Of a stretch of 64,000 nt of DNA, positions 44,528-52,935 are shown piece by piece. Both the position numbers and the translations under genes were made by a program. Within the stretch, counting starts at the first letter, position 1, and every line of letters starts with the position of its first letter. The notes beneath the pieces were generated by a model. It was not told the origin of the DNA. It saw nothing but the letters and a program-made list of their open reading frames with translations, and did not search any database. The DNA is taken from positions 3,636,001-3,700,000 of the forward strand of contig NZ_WOXS01000002.1 of the NCBI RefSeq assembly GCF_009852415.1. Reading direction: 5' to 3'. The stretch is from Streptomyces sp. Tu 3180. Its GTDB lineage: Bacteria > Actinomycetota > Actinomycetes > Streptomycetales > Streptomycetaceae.

Positions 44528-45751
44528 GTGATCATCTTGGACACCAGCATTCTCCGCGCCATCAGCCCGGACAGCAGCAGCGCCAACCTGCTGCACGCCA
44601 TCAGCGTGGCCGCCCACGAGACCATCGCCATGCCGTGGATGGTGCGTGAGGAACTCGCCGCGCAGAAGGCCATCAAGTACCAGGACATGCACACGAAGGC
44701 AGCCGAGGCGTTGGACGCTCTCCGCCGAGCAGCGCCGTGGGCGGACACGCCGGAGGTCGGCGACGGCAATGCTGAACGTCACCGCGAATACTGGCGGGGC
44801 ATGTGGACCCCTCCGCTCGTCGTGATTCCTACGAGCGAGGAGGCCCTGCGCGAAGGGGTGTACCGGGAGGCGAACCTCCTGCCTCCGTGCCGGCTCGTGA
44901 AGGACAACAAGACGGGGGCGCGGGATACGGCGATCTGGCTGTCCGCTGTCGAGTACGCCAGAGAGCACCCCGACGAGACGGTCTACTTCGTCAGCGCCAA
45001 CACCAAGGACTTCAGCAACGGAAGCAGTCCGCTGCCGTTTCCGATGAACCGGGACATCGTCGGCATGGAAGACCGGTTCCAGATCCTGACGAGCATTGAG
45101 GATCTGGCGGCCCTCTTCACCGAAACAACGGACATCACGGCAGAAGCGGCAGCGGAGGCTCTCGATATTCGCGAGGTCCGGCAGGCTATCGCCCACGAAA
45201 GCCTCACGCGTTACAGCCGCACACGCTTGCAGGCGGCCTTCCCTATCAACGAGTTCAGCGACCGGACGCTCATTGAAGACGCGGACGAGTGGAAGGTCCT
45301 TGAGGCGAACGTCGGCAGCGTCGACGACGTCCAGGGGTACCGCATCGGCGAGCACGAATGGTGCACCGCCACCGTTGTATGGCACCTCGTCGGCAGCTTC
45401 CACAGCGTGATCGGCTACGCCTTTGGCGCCGTCAGCTGGCCCACGACCGTGTTGTTCAACCTCAGCGGCGACCCGAACTTGACGGTCGTACGCGCCAAGG
45501 CGCCTGTACCCGCCACGGCCGACGTCGTCAACGAACTGGGCGTGCCGGCCCCCGACTGGGCCGAGCTAGAGAGCACCCTCACCGAACTGCGCCGGGAGAA
45601 GGCCATCACCGCCAGGCAACTCATCGACGAGCAACACGCCCAGAGCATCCGGCAACGAGGGCTCCCCCGAGCCTACGAGGGATCCCTAAAGCGGCGTCTG
45701 GCAGCGAACCTACTCAATAGGATCACCGACGAATCTGCGCCTCCGTCTTGA
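44528..45751 (+). CDS. PIN-like (DUF4935) protein, cargo
   Basis: 407 residues from the GTG at 44528 (GGGGGG upstream). The N-terminal ~165 residues look like a PIN nuclease: Asp5 in IILDTSIL, Glu41/42 in MVREELAAQK, Asp in GARDTAIWLSAVEYA and Asp in VSANTKDF. The C-terminal ~240 residues are unrecognised and rich in helices. A 489-bp intergenic region upstream contains a palindrome GCTGTACAGC (44188-44197) but no other gene. A role in toxin or defence function is inferred from the fold and context only. Confidence 0.75.
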   Translation: MIILDTSILRAISPDSSSANLLHAISVAAHETIAMPWMVREELAAQKAIKYQDMHTKAAEALDALRRAAPWADTPEVGDGNAERHREYWRGMWTPPLVVIPTSEEALREGVYREANLLPPCRLVKDNKTGARDTAIWLSAVEYAREHPDETVYFVSANTKDFSNGSSPLPFPMNRDIVGMEDRFQILTSIEDLAALFTETTDITAEAAAEALDIREVRQAIAHESLTRYSRTRLQAAFPINEFSDRTLIEDADEWKVLEANVGSVDDVQGYRIGEHEWCTATVVWHLVGSFHSVIGYAFGAVSWPTTVLFNLSGDPNLTVVRAKAPVPATADVVNELGVPAPDWAELESTLTELRREKAITARQLIDEQHAQSIRQRGLPRAYEGSLKRRLAANLLNRITDESAPPS

Positions 45752-45993
45752 GACAGCCGACCTGGTAACGCGACGTTGGCCGGCGGGCCCGAAGGGCGGC
45801 GCCCGGCCGGCTGCGCAGCAGGCGGCGCAGGCCGCGGATACCTACTTGCTGCTGTACTCGTCGCAGGGTTTGACGGGCTCTTTCTTTGAGTTCCTGATAC
45901 GGAAGGTTACGTCGGCAAGATCGGGCAGATTGCCCGGCCTGCGGAGGGTCACCCTCGACAAGAGGCGGCGCATACTCACTAGAACCTAAGCAG

Positions 45994-47439
45994 TCAATCG
46001 CGTAAGCCCTCGGAATCAAATAGCGTAGCGGAATGCTCCAGACGGCTGATTGACCGCAGCGACAGAAAGGCGGAAATTTCCTCCCGCTCTTCCTCCGTTA
46101 AGTTCACCATCAGAGCAAGCGCCGTGTACAGCAGCTCCACAATCGGAAACTTAGCTGCGGTCCTTCCGTGCCCAGTTAGCGAGTTGAACTCGCACCGTAG
46201 GTTTCTAGCGCCAGGTAGGGAGGCAATAGCAGCATTCACTCTCGCAGTCGGCCCAAGCACGTCCGCAAAATCTGACAGCTCTTCGTCATGTGCCACATCC
46301 TCGACTCGGTCAGAGCCGTAGGTAAGCGTTCTGCGACTTGTAGAAAGCTCAAGCTGGGCCACTGAGATGCGATGTCTTACAGCTCGCTCGACCAGTTCAC
46401 CGACGCTGATCCCGTCGACGTCTTCCGCTCGAACATTCAAGTCCTCACGGCGACCAGCTAAAAAGGCTGTGAATCGATCCCCTTGCAGAGTAAGCATGCC
46501 TCTGTCGATACCCCACCTGAGGCCAGCCTGCTCATCCCAAAGTTGCGGCTGAGAAAGCACAATCCGGCACAGTTTAGCGTGCAGCACATCGAGATTGTTC
46601 GAGACGAGCCTCTGCAAGTTACTTGATGGTTGATTAATCACCAATGACGACAACCGCTCTAGGGTGATACCGCGTCCGATTCTACGCCAGAAAGTGTCAT
46701 CGGTGATCTCATCTAGGTCCAATAGGAACGCGAGAGCTTCATCATCAAGAGGGCCGACCACGTCAGTATCGGCTGGAAAGTTTGCAGCGTCGCCACCAGA
46801 CCCGACCCAAACTGCGTGCAGGAATCGGGTAAGCCTGTCCCGGCGTACGTCATCGAAGATCTCACCGATTACTTGTGTTGCCGATCGGGTCCTTGGGACA
46901 TCTAGCACTTGGGCCGCAGCGAACCCATCCGAAATTCCACGGGAAAGTTCAAACGCTTTTTGACGCTGGACCAATCCGCGTCCACCTTGCAAGATTGCGC
47001 TAGAAGCTAGACCGACAACCGGCGCCTCTCGCCGGTACTCGATGAACTCTTGCAGTCCTTCTGCATCCGTTAGAAGGGCACCAGAGGCAAGGGCTGTTGA
47101 GTGTAACGGGTCACCGGCCTGGGGGTGTGTCGCCCGTTCACTAGGTGCTAACGAAAAGAAAATAGCGTCGGGTGATCCAGCAATATCTAGGTCCTGCGCC
47201 AGGTATACAGGGTCAGGGTCCGTCCTTAAAAAAACTCGACGTGTGCCATTGTCCTGCGGCCAACGTAAAACCAAATCCGGCGCGAAGGCGTGGTTGAAGT
47301 ACTCCGTCGACTTAACAGAGACGCGCGAGTCTGTTTCTCGGAGCTCGTTGATGACCGTCTGCTTGACGGCATGAACACTTCTACGCGGGTCCGAAGGGTC
47401 GATGGCGTTGCGTACTGACTGAGCGTAAGAGGTACTCAT
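45994..47439 (-). CDS. Unrecognised 481-residue protein, second gene of a coupled pair (gene B)
   Basis: Starts at the ATG at 47439 (MSTSYAQSVRNAID), sharing one base with the stop of gene A (TAATG). No known domain is obvious. Residues ~40-110 (VKSTEYFNHAFAPDLVLRWP...RRVFLRTDPDPVYLAQDL) have the rhythm of a PD-(D/E)xK nuclease core, but the ExK position reads FLR, so it may be a degenerate one. The rest is helical (residues ~200-400). Base composition is clearly lower in GC than flanking genes. Possibly the sensor or partner of the nuclease-like gene A. Confidence 0.7.
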   Translation of the reverse strand: MSTSYAQSVRNAIDPSDPRRSVHAVKQTVINELRETDSRVSVKSTEYFNHAFAPDLVLRWPQDNGTRRVFLRTDPDPVYLAQDLDIAGSPDAIFFSLAPSERATHPQAGDPLHSTALASGALLTDAEGLQEFIEYRREAPVVGLASSAILQGGRGLVQRQKAFELSRGISDGFAAAQVLDVPRTRSATQVIGEIFDDVRRDRLTRFLHAVWVGSGGDAANFPADTDVVGPLDDEALAFLLDLDEITDDTFWRRIGRGITLERLSSLVINQPSSNLQRLVSNNLDVLHAKLCRIVLSQPQLWDEQAGLRWGIDRGMLTLQGDRFTAFLAGRREDLNVRAEDVDGISVGELVERAVRHRISVAQLELSTSRRTLTYGSDRVEDVAHDEELSDFADVLGPTARVNAAIASLPGARNLRCEFNSLTGHGRTAAKFPIVELLYTALALMVNLTEEEREEISAFLSLRSISRLEHSATLFDSEGLRD

Positions 47440-48038
47440 TACCAAGTACCCGCCTCAATCTCGTGCTTAATTATCAGTCCCCTGTGTTGGGGCGTGATAA
47501 CCAATCTTTCCTGTTTGTCCGAGAGGACCAAAAGCCAAAGACGGTCGGCAACCTCTTGCACGATCGCGTCATCAATCAGATGGCGAGCTTCTTCCTCAGA
47601 AGATACCCCAAATACTCGCTTATGCTCCGAAAGCACCCCTTCGCGCACTTTTTCCGCACTGCAGAGTTGCCCCCACGACCCTACAAGAAACGGGTGCCAT
47701 GTGATCCACATGAAGTGATCCGCGAGTCTCGCGTGATCTCTACGCGTCACGTAGCACTTTGCAAGATAGGACTGATAATGCGTTCCCTGATCTCCAGCAG
47801 CGGAGTATTTTTTACACTCAGCCAGAAACATCTGACCAGAGAAATCATCGCCGTGAAGAATCCCCCCTATATCGAAGGAGAAGCTCCATTCACTGTGCGG
47901 CCACGGGAACTCAAGACGCCCTGCCGAGTAAGGGTCAGTGTTAAGCCATGACGCCTTAACACGCGTCGTTGACTCAAGCCAACGCTTAGCACGCCTCGCG
48001 CCGTCGTCCCCTAATTGATGTAAAGCCTCCCCTGGCAT
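47439..48038 (-). CDS. PD-(D/E)xK-like nuclease domain protein, first gene of a coupled pair (gene A)
   Basis: 199 residues. After an N-terminal helix (GDDGARRAKRWLE), SFSFDIGGIL supplies Asp56 and GQMFLAECKKY supplies Glu74 and Lys76: the D...E-x-K metal site of restriction-endonuclease-like folds. The TAA stop overlaps gene B's ATG by one base, implying strict co-expression. It is divergent from the GIY-YIG gene. Low GC indicates recent transfer. I do not recognise the pair from known defence systems. Confidence 0.72.
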   Translation of the reverse strand: MPGEALHQLGDDGARRAKRWLESTTRVKASWLNTDPYSAGRLEFPWPHSEWSFSFDIGGILHGDDFSGQMFLAECKKYSAAGDQGTHYQSYLAKCYVTRRDHARLADHFMWITWHPFLVGSWGQLCSAEKVREGVLSEHKRVFGVSSEEEARHLIDDAIVQEVADRLWLLVLSDKQERLVITPQHRGLIIKHEIEAGTW

Positions 48039-48236
48039 ACGCGGAGCATACAGACCTTGATCTGCGAGCGGTAGAGGGCCGTGACAGGAGTGTCACGTTA
48101 CGTGCAGGGTCGACAGGTGCCGTGCACCCCGCCACGCTGATGCTCCCAGCACGGCACGACAGCCGTGAGACCGAACATGCCCTGTCTGCATCAGCCAGTA
48201 GTCTGCGGCTGTCAGCCGTGGCGCACTGGAGGCTTC

Positions 48237-48782
48237 GTGGAAGCTACTGCTCTCACCAGCCCTGACCGATTGTGGTCGGCGCAGGAAGTCTTGATGCGTC
48301 CGAGCCCTGTTCCAGCGGTGTCCGGCGTCTACGGGTGGCACTTCAAGCAGGCGCCCCACTCGGACCTGGCTGCCGGGCGCCTGCTCTATGTCGGCATAGC
48401 CCCGCGGTTCATGGCGAACCGGACCAGCACGCAGAACCTGCGCAAGCGGGTGCGCTACCACTACCGAGGCAACGCGGCCGGCTCAACGCTACGACTCACC
48501 CTCGGATGCCTGCTCGGCCTTGAGCTGCGCCGCGTGGGCAGCGGTAAGCGGATGACCTTCGGCAAGGCCGGCGAAGCCACCCTGAGCCAGTGGATGGCGG
48601 ACAATGCGGGGGTGTGCTGGATCGAGCAGAGCGAACCGTGGGACCTGGAGTCACAGTTCATCTCCCAGCTCGATCTCCCGCTGAACCTCGACCAGAACCG
48701 CCACAACGCGTTCCACAGTCGCTTGAAGGAACTACGGGCCCAGGCACGCCAGCGAGCGCGAGAGTTGCCCATCAGCTCGTAG
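48237..48782 (+). CDS. GIY-YIG nuclease-like protein
   Basis: 181 residues from the GTG at 48237 (GGAGG upstream). The two halves of the GIY-YIG motif read GVYGWHF and LLYVGIA, followed by LRKRVRYHYRGN and an Arg-containing helix. The usual catalytic Glu may be in the C-terminal WDLESQFISQLDLPLNLDQNRHN segment. The family includes homing and stress-related nucleases and some annotated as hypothetical in mobile islands. Last intact cargo gene before the decayed right end. Confidence 0.78.
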   Translation: MEATALTSPDRLWSAQEVLMRPSPVPAVSGVYGWHFKQAPHSDLAAGRLLYVGIAPRFMANRTSTQNLRKRVRYHYRGNAAGSTLRLTLGCLLGLELRRVGSGKRMTFGKAGEATLSQWMADNAGVCWIEQSEPWDLESQFISQLDLPLNLDQNRHNAFHSRLKELRAQARQRARELPISS

Positions 48783-49060
48783 ACCAGCGAACGGGCCGAC
48801 GGGTCGTTGTCTGGGCCGTCCCTGGGCCGTCCGAGGTCACTCGGCAGCGACCAATGACGACCAACGACGACCACCAGGCGCACGGACCCGCCGCCCCTGA
48901 CCAGCAAAAACCCAGCTCACCAAGATTCCCGGCAAGACCCAGGGCAAGAAGAAGTAAGCGCCCGCCAACAGGCCCCCTGCCTGCGGGTTCTCCGCCGGGA
49001 GGGGGCTCGTTGTTGTGCTGAGTCTGGCGACGGCGCAAGCCAGTAGCGTGGCCGAGGCCG

Positions 49061-49303
49061 GTGGGGGCACAGCGAGGCACACGCGTGCGTAGTCGGCTGG
49101 CGCACCCGCCATCGTGGCTGGCTGTCGTGGGCTGAGGTTTGTGCCACTGCCGTGCCAGATGCAGGGGTCAACCACGGTCAACGAGGCTGCCTGGCAGGCA
49201 AGTTGCTGGGCATCTCGCTAGTCATCGAAGCCCCAGGTCACCGGCACGACGCCCCAGCCTCTCTCCTGAAACGGGTGTTTCCGGTTCGAATCCCGGCGGG
49301 TTC
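49061..49303 (+). repeat. Repeat B plus variant att-like tRNA 3' end
   Basis: 49061-49162 is repeat B, ending with GTGCCACTGCCGTGCCAG (49141-49158). At 49263-49303 CTCCTGAAACGGGTG...GGTTCGAATCCCGG resembles the att core, with both sides of the T-stem changed so that pairing is kept. The 48783-49356 gap otherwise contains only a short hairpin near 48985-49010. Confidence 0.7.
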
Positions 49304-49356
49304 TTCAGCAGCTCCGCCAGCACTGCACAGGAATGAGAGGCCGCAGTGCTCTCTGC

Positions 49357-49785
49357 TCAGGCCGCGGTCTCGTAGAGCCACCGGCGAACCACGGTGTAAC
49401 CGTCAGGAAGCTCATTACCTGTCAGTTCCCTGTACCTCGCCTTGGCCTCTTCGCTGGCGCTCTGGCCAGCAGGGAGCCTCCGCAGGAAGGGGTCACGGTC
49501 AGGGTCGAGGAAAGACTGACGAGATTGGCCCTCCGCCTCTTCAGGCGCTGAGAGCGGATCCCGATCCTCGACCTCGTACCTCTCGGCGTCCCGCCCTTCG
49601 ATGCGATTGGCGATCACGGCAGCCAGGATCACGCCGCCGATGGCCAGAGTTGCGCCACCAGCGGCGCGGAACTTCGGCTCGTGCTTCTTGCACCAGTTCT
49701 TCGCCTTGGCGAAACGGGTGGGCTCGCCATCCTCGGGCAGCGCGGAATCGTTCACACGCACATACTTACCGGACCCATCCCTCAC
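49357..49785 (-). CDS. Hypothetical membrane protein
   Basis: 142 residues from the GTG at 49785. A short charged N-terminus is followed by one membrane segment (GGATLAIGGVILAAVIANRI, ~44-63) and a charged C-terminal part (ARYRELTGNELPDGYTVVRRWLYE). I recognise no family. It sits in the decayed right arm of the AICE. Confidence 0.55.
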   Translation of the reverse strand: MRDGSGKYVRVNDSALPEDGEPTRFAKAKNWCKKHEPKFRAAGGATLAIGGVILAAVIANRIEGRDAERYEVEDRDPLSAPEEAEGQSRQSFLDPDRDPFLRRLPAGQSASEEAKARYRELTGNELPDGYTVVRRWLYETAA

Positions 49786-50036
49786 CTGTCAGGCAATCAC
49801 CCGACATCGCCCGATCAAGTTCACTAGCCAGTCCGGCCAGCCCGAGCGCCTCAGTCTCCGTCTCAATCAGCCCCGTTCACGGCCGTTCAGCGAGGACCTC
49901 TCGCCAACTTCGCCTCACGGGTCAACCGCCCATGGACCCAGGTGAACGACCCCGAACGACGCCCTCCGCCCCACCCTCACAGTTGGAAAGCGTGCACCGT
50001 GACGGCTCTGTCAGAGCCGGGGCCTACGGTCCAGGC

Positions 50037-50436
50037 ATGGCGACCAGACCATCGGCACGTTGGCGGGCCCGCGTAGACGAAGAGGCGACCGAAATCGCCG
50101 CTGGGACAAGGGCCCCGAGAGATGCCTTCCTGTCGGAGCTCTTCCCTGAGTCACTGCTGGCGGCGACTGACAAGGCACTGCACGCGTTCGAGTCGGAGAT
50201 GGACCCGCTCCACGACCAGGACGACGGGCAGGACTTCGAGGTGATCAGGCGTGTCGTGCTGGCATTGAACGAGATCAACGAGGACCACAACGGCGCCGGC
50301 TACGAGACCGAAGAGCGAGGAGCTGTGCCGCTACATCGATCAGACCTTGACGGAACGCGGCATCGATGTCCCTGCTCTGGCAGCGAGGCGAGGCATCAGC
50401 CGCACCGAGATCACAGATGACTGGCGGGACTGGTAG
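50037..50436 (+). pseudogene. Frameshifted hypothetical gene
   Basis: From the ATG at 50037 (MATRPSARWRARVDEEA) the frame is good up to NEDHNGAGYETEER (around 50315). It then continues in a different frame as EELCRYIDQTLTERGIDV...ITDDWRDW to the TAG at 50434. Net loss of two bases (or gain of one) near 50315 explains it. No domain recognised. A perfect palindrome GTTGCTGTACAGCAAC (50439-50454) follows the stop. Confidence 0.65.
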
Positions 50437-50556
50437 CCGTTGCTGTACAGCAACCCCAGCAACTGCCAGCAACCGACACCAGCCCTCACGACCCTCCCCG
50501 CAACCTATATGACCTCAAATAACCGATCTCTCCAGAGCTACGGATCAGGAGACTTC

Positions 50557-50580
50557 TGACATCCACAGCTGACATCAACG
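50557..50580. repeat. Putative integrase arm sites, family 1, right end
   Basis: TGACATCCACA and TGACATCAACG, 13-bp period, matching 33575-33598. They lie 83 bp inside the attR core. Confidence 0.6.
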
Positions 50581-50663
50581 ACGCCGGACGGGGGCGCACG
50601 CCAGTGACTCTGTCCGGCCGTCCCACCAGCGGTCGGCAGCAGTCGGAGCAGGCGCGGATCGAA

Positions 50664-50706
50664 CTCCTAAAGCGGGTGTCGCAGGTTCGAATCCTGCCGG
50701 GGGCAC
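50664..50706 (+). repeat. attR core (43-bp direct repeat, copy 2)
   Basis: Identical to 33492-33534. The 5' half of the tRNA is absent here, so it is an attachment site, not a gene. Confidence 0.92.
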
Positions 50707-50712
50707 AGAGCA

Positions 50713-50752
50713 AAGGGCCGGCTCAGGAGGGGTTTCCTCCCGGGCTGGCCCT
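50713..50752 (+). terminator. Hairpin flanking att copy 2 (also present at copies 3 and 5)
   Basis: Imperfect stem AGGGCCGGCTCAGGAGG / CCTCCCGGGCTGGCCCT. Near-identical hairpins follow the att copies at 54192 and 60077, so it is part of a repeated element end. Confidence 0.7.
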
Positions 50753-50769
50753 TCGCCGTGTCCGGGGTC

Positions 50770-50787
50770 GTGCCACACGCGTGCCAG
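50770..50787. repeat. Putative integrase arm sites, family 2 (GTGCCA direct repeat)
   Basis: GTGCCA-N5-GTGCCAG, period 11. The same arrangement recurs at 49141, 54067 (degenerate), 54295, 54917, 56273 (GCACCA variant) and 60184. It lies next to the stop of the pseudo-integrase. Confidence 0.6.
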
Positions 50788-50812
50788 TTAGTCCACTATC
50801 AGTCCACATCCC

Positions 50813-51862
50813 CTAGCCGGGGACCACTCCCCCATCACCCCGGATCATGGCCCCGAGTCGATCAGCGATGACCCGGTCCCGTTCGCTGGTCATGTGCTGG
50901 TAGATCAGCGCGGCCCGGGAGCTGCTGTGCCCCATGCGCGTCATCAGCTCCCGCGTGCTGGCCCCGGCCGTCGAGGCCAGCGTGTCGCCCGTGTGCCGCA
51001 GGTCGTGGAAGTGCAGCTCGGCCGTGACGCCCGCGGCCTTCCGGGCCTTGACCCAGTCGTCGCGGAAGTTGCTCCGCCGCAGCTGCCCGCCCTGCGGCCC
51101 GACGAAGACGTGCCCGTCGCGGCCGGGAGCGGCGAAGTGCTCCAGGTGGTGCGTGACCGCGTCGAGCAGTTCGGCCGGGAATCGGCCTGCGCACGGCGCA
51201 CGGTGACGGTCAGTCCCTCCAGGTCGATGTCCCGGCGCCGCAGGGCCGCCAGCTCCCCGAACCGCAGGGTGGTGAAGGCCGCCAGGAGTACGAGCAGCCG
51301 GTAGCGCGGCGCGATGGAGTCGGCGACGGCGAAGACCTCCGCCACCGTGAGGACCGGCCGCTCGGGCACGTCGTAGCGGTCCGCGCCCTTGATGCGGCAC
51401 GGGTTGCGCCGGATCAGCTCGTCGTCCACGGCCGTGTTCATCAGGGCGCGCAGCAGTTGGTACGCCTTGACCACCGTCGGCTCACCGACGCCGGCCGCGA
51501 GGAGCTTGCCGCGCCAGCTGCGCACCCGGGCCGTCGTCACGTCGGCCACGCTCCCGGCTCCGGAGGCGGGCAGGATGTGCAGCCGCATCACCGACTCGTT
51601 CCGCTCACGGGTGCGGTCGGCGAGCTTCCGGTCCCGCAGCCACGCGGTGGCGTACTCGGCGAAGTTCACCGCCCCGGCGTCCGGGTCCGACCGCTGCCCG
51701 CGCGCCATGTCCGACTCGATGTGCGTCAGGGCGACTTGGGCATCGGTCTTGGTCGCGTAGGTCTTCTCCGCCGGGCGCAGCTGCCCCGTCTCCGGGTCCC
51801 GGTAGCGGACCTGCCAACGGCCGGACGGAACAGGAAGACGCCATGGTGAACGAACGCCGGCA
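50813..51862 (-). pseudogene. Degenerate tyrosine integrase (second lineage)
   Basis: The N-terminal part reads PSGRWQVRYRDPETGQL...AEYATAWLRDRKLADRTRERNES and the core TTLRFGELAALRRRDIDLEGLTVTVRRAQA in one frame. Near 51195 about 20-25 codons are missing and the frame shifts to PAELLDAVTHHL...LHFHDLRHTGDTLAS...RMGHSSSRAALIYQHM. A stop precedes any start at the N-terminus. It is therefore inactive. It is placed like int1, with its C-terminus towards an att core. Confidence 0.85.
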
Positions 51863-52433
51863 GATCACTGATGAAGCGGCCGTAACGGTTTCTGCACCAC
51901 AGACGTGTTGGGGTCGTGCTCATGGTTCTCGCATGCGAGAACCACGATGTCCGGGGGATTCCGGAGGTGAGCCCCGTCGGAGTGCAGAGGTTGCTCGCCC
52001 TTCCCGTAGCGTGCGCTGAGCGAATCGGGCTCGCTTCAGCTTGGTCGAGGGAACGCAGCGTGCTGAGGGATGGGGCACCACGCCGTATCGGCACCTCAGT
52101 CCACTCGGGCGTCCTCGCACCACGTCTCACTTGGGCCATGGTCGCCTGGCCGACGGCTCACCCCTGCCTCTTGCTCGCCTTGAGCAGGCCTTCCAGTATC
52201 CGTGCCATGCGGCAGTGTCTACTTGCCTCAGCCCTTGGTCTCGCCGGCGCATTTAGGAGATCTCGGCGTCCTCGGCAGTTGTCGGCGTACCGAGAAAAGT
52301 GCTCAGGCGTGTACAGACGAACGTGCTCAGTCGTGGGACCGGGAGGGCAACCCTGCGGCCGTGGGGGTGTCCGCGAGCGTCCCTGGCTCGCTGGCGGTCT
52401 GAACCTGGAGCACGCGGGCGTAGGCTCTCAGGG
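51863..52433. other. Gene-free stretch between pseudo-integrase and MerR gene
   Basis: 571 bp with no reading frame showing Streptomyces codon bias on either strand. It probably holds eroded element sequence. The MerR promoter should lie in the last ~60 bp. Confidence 0.5.
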
Positions 52434-52829
52434 ATGCGGATAGGCGAGTTGTCCAAGCGCACGGGCGTGAGTCCGCGCTCACTGCGGTACTACGAAGAGC
52501 AGGGCCTGCTGACCAGCTCACGCTCCGACGCGGGGCAGCGTCACTACTCCGATGCTGCGGTCCAGCGCGTGTCACTCATCCGACAGCTGTTCGACGCGGG
52601 TATGTCCAGCAGGGTGATCGCGACTGTGCTGCCGTGTGTGGACGTCCCGGGTGACCTGGGCGTCGCCGAGGAGACGTTCACGGCGATGATGCGCGAGCGC
52701 GACCGGATCGACGCCGACATCGCTCACCTGATCGAGACCCGGGATGCACTTGACGTGCTGATCAGGGCCAACAGCCGACACCGGGCGGAACTGTCCACGG
52801 CCCCGGAAGCGGTGGCACAGTCGGTCTGA
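52434..52829 (+). CDS. MerR-family transcriptional regulator
   Basis: 131 residues from the ATG at 52434 (CAGGG upstream). MRIGELSKRTGVSPRSLRYYEEQGLLTSSRSDAGQRHYSDAAVQRVSLIRQLFDAGMSSRVI is the MerR HTH plus second helix pair. The C-terminus lacks the Cys residues of metal- or redox-sensing members. The neighbouring oxidoreductase, 106 bp downstream on the same strand, is the likely target, as in many Streptomyces MerR/quinone-reductase pairs. Confidence 0.9.
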   Translation: MRIGELSKRTGVSPRSLRYYEEQGLLTSSRSDAGQRHYSDAAVQRVSLIRQLFDAGMSSRVIATVLPCVDVPGDLGVAEETFTAMMRERDRIDADIAHLIETRDALDVLIRANSRHRAELSTAPEAVAQSV

Positions 52830-52858
52830 TGCTGTGATCTGCATCTCAGCCGGTTGCC

Positions 52859-52883
52859 CCTCACATCAATGTCAGAGGTGAGG
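52859..52883 (+). promoter_or_regulatory. Dyad CCTCAC-N13-GTGAGG before the oxidoreductase
   Basis: Perfect 6-nt arms in the MerR-oxidoreductase gap, 53 bp before the start. MerR regulators bind dyads inside long promoter spacers, so it is a plausible operator. Confidence 0.5.
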
Positions 52884-52935
52884 ATGGCGACAACGCCCGA
52901 AATCACCGGGTCGGTCATACGAGAGGCGGCGGAAG

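Larger units (their letters stand above)
33492..50706. mobile_element. AICE (integrative and conjugative element) in tRNA-Arg(CCT), 17.2 kb
   Basis: Bounded by exact 43-bp direct repeats of the tRNA 3' half. It carries integrase, excisionase, RepSA-like initiator, Spd proteins and TraSA-like translocase in pSAM2 order, then a regulatory block and a cargo arm of nuclease-like genes. All core functions appear intact, so it may still excise, replicate and transfer. Confidence 0.88.

Noticed and set aside
50664..50706. A second tRNA-Arg gene
   Set aside because: Only the 3' half is present; no D-arm or 5' acceptor strand precedes it. The same holds at 49263, 54192, 55438, 58017 and 60077.
51916..52443. 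175-codon frame upstream of the MerR gene
   Set aside because: No codon bias, no ribosome binding site, Arg-rich composition; overlaps the MerR start.
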